The notes below the pieces were generated by a model. It saw only the letters and a program-made list of their open reading frames with translations. It was not told the DNA's origin and searched no databases. The position numbers were made by a program, and so were the translations under genes. From Cladophialophora immunda (lineage: Eukaryota > Ascomycota > Eurotiomycetes > Chaetothyriales > Herpotrichiellaceae), in the NCBI RefSeq assembly GCF_000835495.1, contig NW_015622543.1, forward strand, positions 434,001 to 498,000: a DNA stretch of 64,000 bases, given 5' to 3'. Below are positions 12,120-23,405 of the stretch, one piece after another. The stretch's first letter is position 1; every line of letters starts with the position of its first letter.

Positions 12120-12726
12120 ATTTCTCGCGCGCTGAGTCTTGGGGTTTCGCGATGTGAAAGAGACTGGCGCATTCATCCTTGTTCCCACAGGAGGGGAAAT
12201 GGGCCCTGAATGATTTTGGATTCTCTGTTGTGTACTCATTAGCGAAAAGACCTGCGTCGGTGCCGGAGTTGGGTGGGAAGGAAGGAAGGACAGCCTTTCC
12301 TCACAAAAGTGGCCCCCTGGTCACAGTGTTCGGATTCACACATCAACCTGCAATGCCGGCGTTTGGTCGCTCGATGGTTTGCGAGCAAGCAGTGACTACA
12401 AAAAGCAGGCACCTTTACGACGCATGGATAGCCACTCATGAGACAATAAAAGCAAATTTATATCAACATTCCCGTGGGGCTAGATGGAGTCGCATCTTCT
12501 GGTACAACGTGGTATTATCGGCCGTCCAAATCTGGTCTCTGTTCGTTTCAGACGACAGACACGTCAAATATCGTAAAATTCCTCCTCATTGACCTCTCCC
12601 CCTTGTCCACATGGTGGTCTTCTGGCCTTGATGTACCCATTTCCAGCTGTCTGTCAGCCGGCTACACAAGAAATATGGGAAGTCAGAGGAATGAAAACAA
12701 ATGTTTCCACATCAAGCGCGTTGATG
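12120..12726. other. convergent intergenic region
   Basis: It lies between the 3' ends of the chromodomain gene and the cyclin gene. Short frames only; nothing identifiable. Confidence 0.5.
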
Positions 12727-13836
12727 CTATGTACCCTCGAGCTGATACTGAGAATTTCTCGCAATCAGCGACTTATAGTAATCCACCAAAACTTCCGGTT
12801 TCGGCACAATGCGCCACTCCATTCTGGTGAGAAATTCAAGTTCCAGCAGCGCGAGTTCCTTCATACTCACGCCGCCCACCCTGGCATAAGTCTTGTTAGT
12901 CCAAAACGAATCGCTCAGACCTTTGCTGGCGACCGTGGCGCTTGTTATAAGAAACCGATGTACGGTGAGGGAGCTGATAGTGAAAGCCGGATAAAGCGCA
13001 CACAGGCGGTCGATGTAGTAGACCACGCTGAGTAGTATAGGTGGAGATAGAGTGGCGTGGGTGGTCAATCGTTGGAGATAGTCCAGGACCGAGATGCCTG
13101 GAGGGGCGCGTGAGTGGAAACGTGTGAGCTGTCCTTCTCGCAGGGGAATTGCATCGTTGTAGCGTATGAGCTCCATGAGCATCGAGGATATCAGCACTAC
13201 CAAATCCCGCGTGTTACAGTTCTCATATTGCAGTGGCATTATTCGAACTGGTGGGGCGTCCGGACGTGCCTTTTTCACCGGAGATTGTTGTGTGCTCTGC
13301 GTCTCTTCTGCCTCGGGTCCGTTTGGGCGAATTTCTGGCTCTGCAGGGGGTTCAGCGGCCAGCCTCTTCGTCTGGCCTGAACTCGTGGTGCTCTCCGGCT
13401 TGGGTGGGTTGACAGCTGTGCCATCGCGTCGCTTCGCGGCCGACGGGAGGGGAGCTGTCTTAGGGGGTTGGTCCTCGCCTTCGGATAGCTGCAGGCCTGC
13501 AATTGTACTGGTCGGAGTTTTTTCAGCTTTCTCTTGGTTTGGAGGTGAGTATTGTGTCGCAGCATCAACCATTTTCACGCGGGGTTGAGGCCGGGGCGAG
13601 TAGTTGTAGCGATCGAGAGATCGCGTACTGGGAATCCTGCGGGGTTTCTGAACGTCCAGATCGTAGGAGGGAGGGCGCTTTCGGGTTGTGTTGGCCTGTT
13701 CCACGGTGGCACTTCGAGGGTTGACAGGCTTGATCATCGAGCGATCATACTGCGTTCGACCCGAGGAGTATACGGCAACACCCGACTCGAGGGTGGTCGT
13801 CGGTGGGAGATTAGGGGATGGGGATGTTGCTAGCAT
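12727..13836 (-). CDS. pho80: Pho80-like (PREG-type) cyclin
   Basis: A single exon of 369 residues. The N-terminal 200 residues are disordered and rich in Pro, Ser and Lys. A cyclin fold of the Pho80/Pcl class follows at about residues 205-345: NTRDLVVLISSMLMELIRYN, PPGISVLDYLQRL, SVVYYIDRLC, TVHRFLITSATVASKGLSD and a LLELEFLTRMEWRI block. Such cyclins pair with the Pho85-type kinase and control the phosphate-responsive transcription factor; in Neurospora the equivalent pair is PREG/PGOV. The start was set at the first in-frame ATG (13836). It is divergent from GID5, so the 966-base spacer carries both promoters. Confidence 0.9.
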   Translation of the reverse strand: MLATSPSPNLPPTTTLESGVAVYSSGRTQYDRSMIKPVNPRSATVEQANTTRKRPPSYDLDVQKPRRIPSTRSLDRYNYSPRPQPRVKMVDAATQYSPPNQEKAEKTPTSTIAGLQLSEGEDQPPKTAPLPSAAKRRDGTAVNPPKPESTTSSGQTKRLAAEPPAEPEIRPNGPEAEETQSTQQSPVKKARPDAPPVRIMPLQYENCNTRDLVVLISSMLMELIRYNDAIPLREGQLTRFHSRAPPGISVLDYLQRLTTHATLSPPILLSVVYYIDRLCALYPAFTISSLTVHRFLITSATVASKGLSDSFWTNKTYARVGGVSMKELALLELEFLTRMEWRIVPKPEVLVDYYKSLIARNSQYQLEGT

Positions 13837-14802
13837 ATTCAAAGAACCTCAACATCGGAAGCGGAGCCCGTCGCTGCGAGCTGTTCATGGACGTATGATG
13901 TATCGCATGGGTTGGCTACCGGAAGTCAGTCAAGAGTGAGGCGAGGGCGTGGGCGCCGATGGTAGAGGTGGCTGCAAGAGACTGATGGGCGACGAGAGCG
14001 AGGGCCGGAGCGCGCATGAGGCGAGAGCAGAAGGCAGAGTCTTCAGGTAATTATAAAGCTTGATAACAAGTCTAGTCCGGGGGGAAAAGAACGAAGAACA
14101 ACGCAAGCAAGGTGCATGTGTGGGAATTAATACAGCAAAACTGCATCTGGGTAATGGGGGGGATCAGCTCATGGACGATGAGAACCCAGCAAGAGATCGG
14201 CGCTGGCACGAGGCGACGCCAAAGAAGCGCATTTGTCCAGATTTTCCAAGCCCGACAAACCTTTTCGGGGGACTTCGCTAGGCACTGACTGGGGGGCGCA
14301 GGGGGGTGCTTTGGGGACTAGTAGCCTATACCAATGATCGGTGCAGCTTGTCTATGAAAAAGTGGACCGGTCTGACCAAGGCTCGCTTTTCGTGCCGCCG
14401 TGGCCATCGCAGAGTATCGGAGCTGGGCGACCCCGTCAGACTGAGGCCTTTTCCACTCGTTTGCCCTGAACGAGCGCCGAATGGCATGCCACGACAACAC
14501 ACGGAAGATTAAGCCGTTGATACACCACCAATACCATCGTCGACAAGGCCTTTGGATTATCGCTACCTCTCCCAGCCTAACAGGGTCATCCGTACTGCCC
14601 GCTAATCACGCATCTAGCCTTTCTCCGCTTGCAGGAAGCCTCATCCGACCCAAAGAATTTCTGCCACACCGTCCCCCACACTCTCGCCCCAACCCGACGA
14701 CGACAACGACCGGTCAAACGTTGTGGCTGGCGTGGTCGATTGCAAGTACACCGAGTCTTCAGGGGCCGGCAGCCCATCGTTCATGTGTTTCTCCTCCATC
14801 GC
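13837..14802. other. divergent promoter region of cyclin and GID5 genes
   Basis: Nearly 1 kb without a supported gene. It has G-rich and C-rich patches (for example GGGGGGCGCAGGGGGG near 14290). An ATG at 14783 begins a 30-codon frame that overlaps the GID5 start in another frame. Confidence 0.5.
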
Positions 14803-17757
14803 ATGGCATCGCTCAGGCTTGCAAGATCTGCTGTGCAGGATCTCACTGCCGCAGACGAGTCTTCAGCCCAGTTGAAAGCCCTGAAAAGAATCAAAGGTGA
14901 CCTGACCGGGCATGTCTCGCGCAAGATCGAATACATTCAGAATGGCCTCATCCCCCATCTTGCAAAGCTCCTCGCCGATGTTGCCACTCAGCAGGCTGCC
15001 CTCGAACAGGAGCAGTTGGTGACAACTCAGGCTGCCCAGATCCTTTGTGTCGTTGCCCACGGTCAGCGCGCCCTGTCCCTTGCCTGCCTTCTGTGATGCT
15101 AATCCTGCTGAACAACAGAGGGACCCTCCTTTGTACAACCGCTACTCGAAACCGATGTCCTGCAGAGACTGGTGTCTTTTCTTCCCCGACAGCTCTCTGC
15201 CAGAACCCGCCTTGCCATCCTCAAATGTCTCAACGCAGTCGCTGATAATCTTCCCCCCGCAACCGCCGCCAGTTGGCCGCAAAGTTCGAAACTCGCCGAT
15301 CTCCTGTACTCAAAGAGATACATACATTGCTTTGGAAACATAATTGGAGATGCTAATGCGACCCTAGCGTCTCAACAAGCGTGTGATTCTATCTTGGCTC
15401 TTCTGTGTAAGACCGTGACACACGAGGCTCAGAAGCGTGCATTGGGCGAGATAGGTGTCTTGGCCTTGCTTTCGGCCCGGTTGGCATCATTTGTGGTTGC
15501 AGAAGGTCTCGTCCCTCCTGGCTCTGAAGCCTTGGACGCCGATGGTAGTATCCCAACTGGTGTCCCAGACCCGGCGCCATCGTGTGCCCATCTCTCCCCA
15601 GTACTCGAGGCACTTTGTGTCTTGGTAGAGGGCTCCAAATCACGAACGAAGGCCTTCTTGACAGATCCCACTATCAAGGCTGTCCTTCCTGACCTTCGAG
15701 ACGACTTTTCACCTTCGGACATCCGACGCGCGCCGTGGGGAGCAAGCTACTTTTCTGGCGCTGCAGTCCCGCGCTCACGCTTGCATGGACCTTTCGATTC
15801 TCTTCTCCCAGTCGCACCAATATCCGAAAAGGCCAATGCTGCGCAGCCCGGCTTTCCTCCTCTCAGCTCGGTCACGGCGATGCCCAAGCGCCGACCATCT
15901 TTTCTCCCAACAACGAGCGGAGCACCAAACCTGAATTTAACCCAAGATGCTGTAGAGGATGTCGAAGAGAGCGCCATTATCTCGTGGCTATTATATGTCG
16001 TTCGGGAGTCACGCGGACGACGTCGTCTTCTGGCGGCGAGATTACTAGTCAACCTGCACAGCCTGCATTTCGTCAAGAAAGACCGTGGATCGTCCTTTGC
16101 GTCCTTGTTGGTGCCACTCTTGACGAGGATGCTGGACCCAGAGTTAGCGCAATTCGAGGCATCATATCCAGCCAGCAGGACACATCTTTGTGCTGGCATG
16201 CATTACGCACGGGCCGTCCCAGCGGTACTAGCTGCGCTTATCATGGACGATCCCGAGATGCAGAAAGTAGCTGTCGAGGGCAAGGCCATTGTCAATCTGT
16301 CTATTGGTCTGAAAATGACCTTTGAAGGACCCTCGGGTCGCATATCATCGCCCTGGCGTCCACACAAAACGGACAAGATGGATACGGATTCAACAACCCC
16401 CGGTACAACTATTGGGCCTGGTGGACCAACCTGGACGGCCAGGACGGAAATGCAATATCGAGAAGGTTGTTTGAAAGCACTAGCAGCTATTGCACCATTT
16501 GAGGAGGACTACCGTGAACAAATCTGCAACGAGAGTGTTTTACCATGCATCATTCAGGCTTTGGAGCCTTGTGAGGCTCAAATTGGCTCGAATCAGGAAA
16601 TGGAAACGGGGGGAAACTCAGCTTCTGTGATTTTGGCCGCGTGCGCGGCCGTAAGAGCATTAGGAAGGTCTGTTCGCGCGCTACGGACAAAGCTCATCGA
16701 GGCAGAGGTTGGCAAACCAATCCTGAAGCTCATGAATTCGACCAATCCAGAGCTGAGAATTGCGGCCACGAAGGTTCTCACCAACCTGGCCATGGACTTC
16801 AGTGCAGTCAAAGAGAGCGTAGGGGAATCGACCGTGGTGAAGAAACTGTGCGAGCAAGCCCATTCGGCAAGCGCTCGGCTTCGGCACGAATCATTGTGGG
16901 CTCTCAAACAACTTGTGCTCAACGCCAACAAGAAGCTCAAGCAGGAGGTCGTGGACGAGTTGGGTTGCAGTTGGATTAAGCTACTCATAAAGACGGATCC
17001 CATCGATATACCGGAGGGCGAAGTGATCGGGCTTGTGGAGAGGGACTACCCTCCAATCACAACACACAGGCGATCTGCCGCCTCATCCGACAATCCTCAA
17101 GATGTCATTATGGGCGAGGGCTCTGAGCGGGATGGCGAGATCGAGGAAGACGCAAGCGGAGGGTCTGAAACGATAAGTGAGCAGACCGGTGGATTTGACA
17201 CCAGGCACAGCGTGGACGATGACATCCAGATCCAAGCACAGCTGCTGGATCTCCTTCGAAATCTTTTCTGCGGCAACAATGCTTCTGATCTGGTAAGATA
17301 TGTCATCGATGAAATGGGGCAGGACGACTTCTTCCGAATAATGCTCGAACGACTACGGCCACGGACGCACGCTGGGCCTACGCGCAAGGAGAACTATACG
17401 ACACCACCACCGAATACAATTGTTGTGAAGGTGTTGTTTGTCTTGGTGCATATCGCCGCTTGCGACCCGAAGTGGCGGAATGTGATCGCCTCACAACACG
17501 CGCTGCTCAAGCAAATCCTGACCTTCTGCAACCACGCAGACCGGGAGATTCGTTCCACATGCTGTTGGATCGCCATCAACTTGACGTACGAGGACGACGC
17601 GAACGACCGAGCAGGATGCAGGCACCGAGCCGCCGAGTTGCTAAAGGTCGGCTTCGTCTCGCATCTGAGGAAGATGGAAACTGACCTTGATCTGGACGTG
17701 CGAGAGCGGGCGAAGACAGCGCTGCACCTGATGACGAACCTGAAGTTGATAGCATAG
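14803..17757 (+). CDS. gid5: armadillo-repeat GID/CTLH ubiquitin ligase subunit (Gid5/Vid28, ARMC8-like)
   Basis: Two exons (14803-15061, 15119-17757; one 57-nt phase-1 intron) encode 965 residues. The start MASLRLARSAVQDL was chosen because it is the first in-frame ATG and is followed directly by the family-like LKALKRIKGDLTGHVSRK segment. The protein is almost wholly helical, with repeated ARM-type units (for example LNAVADNLPPATAA, AAVRALGRSVRALR, NPELRIAATKVLTNLAMDF, SARLRHESLWALKQL, and HADREIRSTCCWIAINLTY near the C-terminus). In yeast this subunit is the scaffold that binds Gid4 and positions gluconeogenic enzymes for ubiquitylation; the human counterpart is ARMC8. An acidic linker at about residues 740-770 is a fungal feature. 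It acts in the cytosol and nucleus. Confidence 0.9.
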
Positions 17758-18338
17758 AACGACGTTTGTCTTGAAAGCAGAGATCAAAGGCTTATGTGTA
17801 GCAACACGAAAATATTCGATCAGCGGTTCGTGTAAGAAGGAGTCTTATCAGTATCTTGTGTATCCTGCACGGAAAGCAAGCCTAGTCTAACATGTTAGCG
17901 TGGTATCGAGCATTCAGTAATCCAAGAAGCTGATCCCAAAACCGTGATCTCGAAGGGCAATTATTTCCCACCCGATCGATACCCTCAGACCTCATGCTGG
18001 GTGTAAAGTGCTCTTCAATATGCAAAGTTACCCGGGCGTCGTAGAGTGTCTTCTTCGGGTCGTGTCGTGCTGGATTCGAAAGAGGCAGCACGGCCAGACC
18101 GTTGGGATGGCCACTCGCAAAGACATGTCGGTTGCCATTCAGAGGTTGAGTCGAATCGAATCCGGGATTCTAATTGCATCTCTAGAATTAGTGCTTTCTT
18201 TGGCGCTCAGAACAGCGGAGGTTCGATCCTGGTGACGGATCCACGTCGATCTATGTCAGAAGCATAGACCGGCTTTTGATGCGGATGGACATGGTCCAGT
18301 TGTTGTAGTCGGTATGGTAGTCGGATCTTCGACTATTC
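17758..18338. other. convergent intergenic region
   Basis: It lies between the 3' ends of GID5 and the transcription-factor-like gene. A GGTTCGATCC string near 18220 resembles a tRNA B-box, but no cloverleaf forms around it. Nothing else is identifiable. Confidence 0.5.
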
Positions 18339-20063
18339 TCATTCTACTGGCCTTGTGTACATGATGATGATTCGATCGAACCACGTAGACGCGCTAGGGT
18401 ATGCCCAGTCGGAATAGAGGAAGGTGCGGAAAATCCGGCGGTAGGCTTTCCAGCTGGACGACGTGGTCCAGCTCTTCTTCCTAGAGACAATGACATGTTC
18501 GGCGAGGCGGCGCTGAAACCAGGTCGATTTGGGAAACATGCCCTTTCGTTCTTCTTCAAATGTCCCCAAGAAGTAAAGCCATGCGTGCGCCTCGCTGTAT
18601 CGCCGCTTTTCGTCGTCGGTGGCAACAATCGAGATCTGCTCCATCACGGCTCTCAGATGTCGTATGATCTCGGGCGAGGAATCTCGAATATCTCGACCGT
18701 TGATTTTCGTCTCGTGACCCAGAATGCGAACGTAGTACAGCAATCCCAGCGCCAGTCCAATCTGCGTCAGTCGCTGACCAGGTGCAAGCGGCTGCTGTGC
18801 TTCTGTTTGATATGCTACGCGATTGCCTCCTCGGAGGTCGAAGTATATTTTGAGAAGTTTCGACATCGTATACTCGCTCTGTGTGGCGAACCAGGCAAAG
18901 GCAAGCTGTTTGTGCTCCAGTGGACCCCACGCTTTGTCGGGCACTTGCAATCCATCCTCACAGTACGCGGCCTGGTGGAGCGAGTTGATGAAGATCTCCC
19001 GCAATTCCGGTAACTCGATTGTGGGATTGATATTGGCATAGACGGCCTCGGGTATAGGAGGTAGGATATACTCGGCCATCGCCCATATTGGTTGGATGAT
19101 CGTGTGGTACCAATCTGGATCGAAATGGGTTCGGCGCATAAATTTGGTAGCATCATCACAATCAGCGTTGATAGCTTGGATAATCATCAAGTGGTCGACG
19201 AGACCGTCGTTGAAACCTTGTACAATGCTTTGAGCGAGGACCTTGCCGTGTACTGCTACCGAGGTCTTGTTCTCAGAGAAGACAGCAGCGCGGAACAACC
19301 AGAAGACGTGGCTAATAAGGCTCGGTTCTCGGAGCAGGACACTTTTGCCGTCAGGGTTGGGTAGCTCGTCCAGAGACTTTCGTAATAGTTGTGAGCTTTT
19401 GGTCGTATATATGAGAGCTTCACGTCTAATTTTTAGTCGGCCTTCCTCTGGCATTAGAGGGGCCATATTGCTGAGGAAATTGGCAATACACGCCATTGCT
19501 TGGCCTTCCGAATATAGGCTGCTTGCGGCTGTCCCCCAGTCTTGTCGGGCAGTCTGCGCGGGTAGCCAGGTGCTGTCTTGTAGAACATTGATCGGCCCGT
19601 GGGAGCTACCATAGAGCCGCCGGAAGAAGGTGTTGTAGTATATACTTGGGTACAGCGCTTCCCGCATGAACGTCAAACATTGGTTCACAAGTGGCGTGAT
19701 GATGATAGGTAGCATGGCGAACGGATCGGAGTTGCCATTGAGCACCAGCGGCGGCGGGGGTTGTCTTTCTTCATCTGATGAACTCGAACTATCGGAAAGG
19801 TTGGATTTGGAGCTCGCACTGGAGCGACTTGCACGGTGTGAGTTCGGTACATACAGTCTGTAAAGAGCCTGTTTCCCCAGAGCTGGATGCCGAGTGGCAC
19901 TTTTTGGAGGTTGGTTCTTCTTCAATGTGTTACTCGCTGCCTGCGTTGACCTAAGGTGACCAATCCGAGCAGCATGTGAGCGTCGTTCTGAGGCACTTAT
20001 GCCAACACTCTGCCCGTCCTGGTCCGGTTGCCCGAAGACGATCTTGAGAGCAGCCTCTGCCAT
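18339..20063 (-). CDS. fungal transcription-factor-like protein without a zinc cluster
   Basis: A single exon of 574 residues. Near the N-terminus is the basic motif RRSHAAR (27-33), followed by a low-complexity Ser-rich stretch ending SSSSDEERQPPPP. The remainder is a helical region of about 440 residues resembling the fungal-specific activator domain (DUF3468/Fungal_trans_2 type): FMREALYPSIYYNTFF, SEGQAMACIANFLSNMAPLM and a SLISHVFWLFRAAVF block. No Cys6 zinc cluster is present. This layout is common in Pezizomycotina proteins annotated only as transcription-factor-domain proteins. DNA binding is unproven, and a regulatory role is inferred from the family. The start MAEAALKIVFGQ is at 20063. 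Confidence 0.75.
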   Translation of the reverse strand: MAEAALKIVFGQPDQDGQSVGISASERRSHAARIGHLRSTQAASNTLKKNQPPKSATRHPALGKQALYRLYVPNSHRASRSSASSKSNLSDSSSSSDEERQPPPPLVLNGNSDPFAMLPIIITPLVNQCLTFMREALYPSIYYNTFFRRLYGSSHGPINVLQDSTWLPAQTARQDWGTAASSLYSEGQAMACIANFLSNMAPLMPEEGRLKIRREALIYTTKSSQLLRKSLDELPNPDGKSVLLREPSLISHVFWLFRAAVFSENKTSVAVHGKVLAQSIVQGFNDGLVDHLMIIQAINADCDDATKFMRRTHFDPDWYHTIIQPIWAMAEYILPPIPEAVYANINPTIELPELREIFINSLHQAAYCEDGLQVPDKAWGPLEHKQLAFAWFATQSEYTMSKLLKIYFDLRGGNRVAYQTEAQQPLAPGQRLTQIGLALGLLYYVRILGHETKINGRDIRDSSPEIIRHLRAVMEQISIVATDDEKRRYSEAHAWLYFLGTFEEERKGMFPKSTWFQRRLAEHVIVSRKKSWTTSSSWKAYRRIFRTFLYSDWAYPSASTWFDRIIIMYTRPVE

Positions 20064-20888
20064 GGTGGACTCAAATATCCCATGGATGGAAACTCATTGT
20101 CCAAAGTCATGGATACATAGCTTCATCTTGGCTTTGTCCACTGCTAGGCAGGTCTGTACATAAGCCACGTGGGGTCTCAGCTGGCGAGGCACGGCGCATG
20201 CACCTATATACCAACTCCAAGAGAGGGGGCCTGATCGACGTGACCGTACTGTCCATTGTCCCGTGTCAAAACCAGAGGGCGCAGGCTAAAGGAACGCAGC
20301 TGTGCGATGGCCAGATTCCGGTGAGGAGTCGCGCCGTTGTCGCCGGAGCGAGGATATTCTTCGATTTCGGCGACTGGGGGACAGGGATGGTGATGGTGAT
20401 TGTGCGACAGATGCTGCATGGTGCCTTAGGCGGGCCCCTAAAACGAGTGCGGTGGGTTTCATAGCGTGGACATACATGCAATCCGTGCCGTCTGCGCTGC
20501 ATTAAAAGATGCATCGGCCTGACTTTTCTCGGTGATGATGGAATCAAGAACTAATCCTCGGCTTGGCCAAATAAGACAAACCGGAATCCCTCAGTCCTCT
20601 GACCACTGCTTGTATGCTTCACAAAGCGCTGTTGAGACCTGCCATATCAACGAAAGAGAGAGGAAGAGTCGACCAATCAATAAGAGCCATCACCGTCGAC
20701 GTCAACCGAGGTCGGGGGTGTGGCAGGCTCGGCGTGTTTGGCCAAACAACAGATTCGTGCGGGCGCCGTGTTGACAAGTCGCTCCCCGCTGTAAATAGTA
20801 CACATGGTTCCTACACACAACATTCAGAAGACTGCGCGTCTGTGACAAAACAAGACCGATATCCTCCCAAGCCACGAAACCAGTCATC
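20064..20888. other. divergent promoter region of transcription-factor-like gene and CENP-W gene
   Basis: 825 bases without a supported gene. A CCAAT (GACCAATCAATAAG) occurs near 20670, about 215 bases before the CENP-W start. Nothing else is identifiable. Confidence 0.5.
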
Positions 20889-21244
20889 ATGACATCTACG
20901 CGCAGGAGCTATTCCCGGCCCACCCTGCGAAAGATCCTCAAAGCTCATTCCAAGAAGAAGGTCGGCACAGATGTCGATCCATTGGTTTACCTCAACTACA
21001 TTTTGTTTATAGATGAGTTCGTCCACACAGTGCCTGCGGTGACTACCAATTCACTGACACCGAGACCCAATCCAGGCTGATGCAGACTGCAACTCGCAAA
21101 GCACGCTTGGAAAACAATAAGACGGTTACGGCGAAGGACATCAGGAAAGTCACCATTGTACGTTACATGTCTCACGAAGGCCGAGGAGTACGAGGCCAAT
21201 ACTGATTGTTGTGGCAGACAACTTTGCGGCGATTCAAGGGCTGA
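20889..21244 (+). CDS. CENPW: CENP-W-type histone-fold kinetochore protein (Wip1-like), 83 residues
   Basis: Three small exons (20889-21020, 21065-21157, 21218-21244) give an 83-residue basic protein, close to the 80-90 residues of known CENP-W proteins. Exon 1 contains RPTLRKILKAHSKKKVG and then VDPLVYLNYILFIDEF, the first two histone-fold helices. Exon 2 continues TQSRLMQTATRKAR, then a KTVTAKDIRKVTI block. Exon 3 ends TLRRFKG, the typical fungal terminus. CENP-W pairs with CENP-T in the inner kinetochore. Intron 2 (60 nt, GTACGT...GCAG) is clear. Intron 1 is short (44 nt) with a weak GTCCAC donor, chosen because it preserves phase and the helix spacing seen in relatives; an alternative donor at 21030 would add three residues. 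It is easy to miss because no exon is longer than 132 nt. Confidence 0.82.
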
Positions 21245-22235
21245 ACCATCAAGATCTACGACTACAGCACAACATACCCAAAATATATCCCAGTCGTGGG
21301 CTCCTGCCCTCATGTCAACACTCGACCCAGATGACACGTCCTATTCAAGCATCCTCGTGAAAAAGGAAACTGCAAAAGGTCTACGGAAACCATAGAGGGC
21401 TCAGGCAAAATGGAAGAGAAGGGAGACAAGCCGAGACAAAATGATCGAATAGAGCTGAACCGAGATGAGTCCAGGAGCAATGCGGTCACAGCGGAGGTCT
21501 TCAATATGCTTGTCCGCGAAAAAGACCTTGAGAAAGACACGTCACGCTCATGAATGGCTCTGTCTGTCGGGCACCCTGTGATCTGAGCAGGATCGCGGCA
21601 AGTTTGACCTACACATTTGTGGTACTACCCCCCGTCCGAGTTGGGGTGAGTCTGGGGTTGCAGACGCCGCTTGCTTGCGGACGAGTCACGCTATGAGATT
21701 GGATAGTCACGGTTGATATCAGTGAGAGATGTAGACGTCGGGGAATTGTGTACAGAGCACTTTTAAAGTGCAGCCTTGTCTTGTAAAAGAAGATTCTGGA
21801 GCCTTGCGCAAGGGCAGCCTGGTCAATAGTTTGTGACTGTTGCTTGGCGGTCACCGATGAGTAACAAATGGCCGCCTTGCCGCTTTTATGGTCGTTCACC
21901 CTCTCTTTGACCTCTGCTCTGTTTACTTTTACACACCACGACTATCAAAAGGCAAGCCTCGTGAGCATGATGCCGGGGGAAAATGAATTAACGCGGCAAC
22001 AATGACACCGCAACACTTCAGATAACGCCATACACAGTGCGGAGTCCTTATCCATCATGATCAGTCTTGGTTCAATGGCACCAAAAGGGAACAAGGCTGT
22101 GGCAGTCCCATCTGCACTATGGTTTTAATAGTCTACTAGCATTATACGTTACTGAACTTTCCAAGCATTTCTAGGACACGTGGGCAGACTTCAGGACAAC
22201 CTCTAATCTTCTGATCAAATGACATCTTTAAGATA
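21245..22235. other. convergent intergenic region
   Basis: About 1 kb of lower GC content between CENP-W and the aldo-keto reductase. It has short frames only and no gene I can support. Confidence 0.45.
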
Positions 22236-23405
22236 CTACAGATGGTAAGGGAACTCGGTCCCTTCCACCTCTTTGTATAACGCCTCCATGGCCTTGACGA
22301 CCTCGACTGGTAGGGGTCCTTGCTCGATCATGTCAATGTTGGACTCCAGCTGAGCTACACTCGAGGCGGCAATGATGATCGCGTCTCCGAAGTCCTCTTT
22401 GAGCGTGCTATGGTATACAGTCCATCTCAACGCTGCAGCGTGGCCGTTGATGCCGTGCTTAGCCACGAGTTCAACTGCGCGGTCTGTAGCGGCTTCAATG
22501 TTGGGTTTCAGGTACACGGACGAGTATGTTTGACCCAACCAGGTCTATAGGACCAGGTCAGCGGGTAGACATCAACTTGACACATCTTGTCTGTAGGCTG
22601 TGCCACAGGTAAACGAAAACTTACCGATGAATCGAATCGTGCGCCGTGCTGAATATGCTTGTGGTTTCCTGCAAAGAAACCACCAGCCGCTGGACTGTTC
22701 TGAATGTTAGCACTCGAATTCATGGGCGACAGACCATCAGGGTTGTGGCAGACCTCCAAGCATAGAAAGCGATTCCATGCTTTCGCAGAATCGGAAAGAG
22801 TTCCTTCTCTCCGCTTCTGATCAGGGGGTTGTACTGCCCCTGATAGACGCTCGGCTTAACGAAGCCCTTTTCTTCGCATATTTGAACAATCTTGCCCACT
22901 TCCTCCGCTGTGTAGTTGGACAAACCAAAGCGTGCGAATTTGCCTTCTTTAAAGGCCTCGTTGATCGCCGCCAGCGTCTCCTCGAAAGGTGTTGTTCTGT
23001 CGGGCACGTGCAGGTATTCGACATCGATCTTTGGTATTTTCAACACCGACAAGGACGTGTCGATGTTTTCCTTGATCTTTTCCTTCGTATGGCTGCTTGG
23101 TGTCAGAGAAAACACCTTGGTGTCGATGGAGAATCGCTTTCCCGCCTCGACGGCACCCAGTCTGTCCTCTGACGAACCCGGAGCCATTGGTGAGTAGGCA
23201 CGGGCTGTGTCAATTTGACGTCCACCACGCCCATAGAACGCATTGAGGTAGGCATTTACCTCCTCAGGTGTGTCGTAACGGACAGTCGAGTCCAGAGACT
23301 TGTCCCCGACCTAATTATGCTTGATGAGCAACGATACCAACTGTTGAATGGCTTTCTCACATTGGCTACTCCCAACACAATCTTCAACGGCGATTTTATT
23401 GGCAT
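22236..23405 (-). CDS. aldo-keto reductase, AKR7-like (aflatoxin-aldehyde-reductase family)
   Basis: Four exons (23405-23361, 23310-22754, 22694-22625, 22544-22236; introns 50, 59 and 80 nt) assemble to 326 residues, the usual length. The catalytic tetrad is visible: Asp49 and Tyr54 (IDTARAY), Lys80 (IDTKVF) and His116 (YLHVPD). Family blocks include RFGLSNYTAEEVGKIVQICE, VKPSVYQGQYN, the FYAWSPAAGGFFAGN block across intron 2, HGINGHAAALRWT near the C-terminus, and the end EGTEFPYHL. These enzymes reduce aldehydes and dialdehydes with NADPH in the cytosol. The start MPIKSPLKIVLGVAN is a 45-nt exon joined in phase to VGDKSLDSTVRYD; the length and motif order are intact, so the gene looks functional. 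The intron 2 donor is the less common GTCTGC. Confidence 0.9.

Noticed and set aside
13166..13588. Plus-strand frames within the cyclin gene
   Set aside because: Antisense shadows of the Pro/Ser-rich cyclin N-terminus.
18205..18245. Possible tRNA (GGTTCGATCC B-box-like string)
   Set aside because: The flanking bases do not form a T-stem or acceptor stem, and no A-box lies at the right distance.
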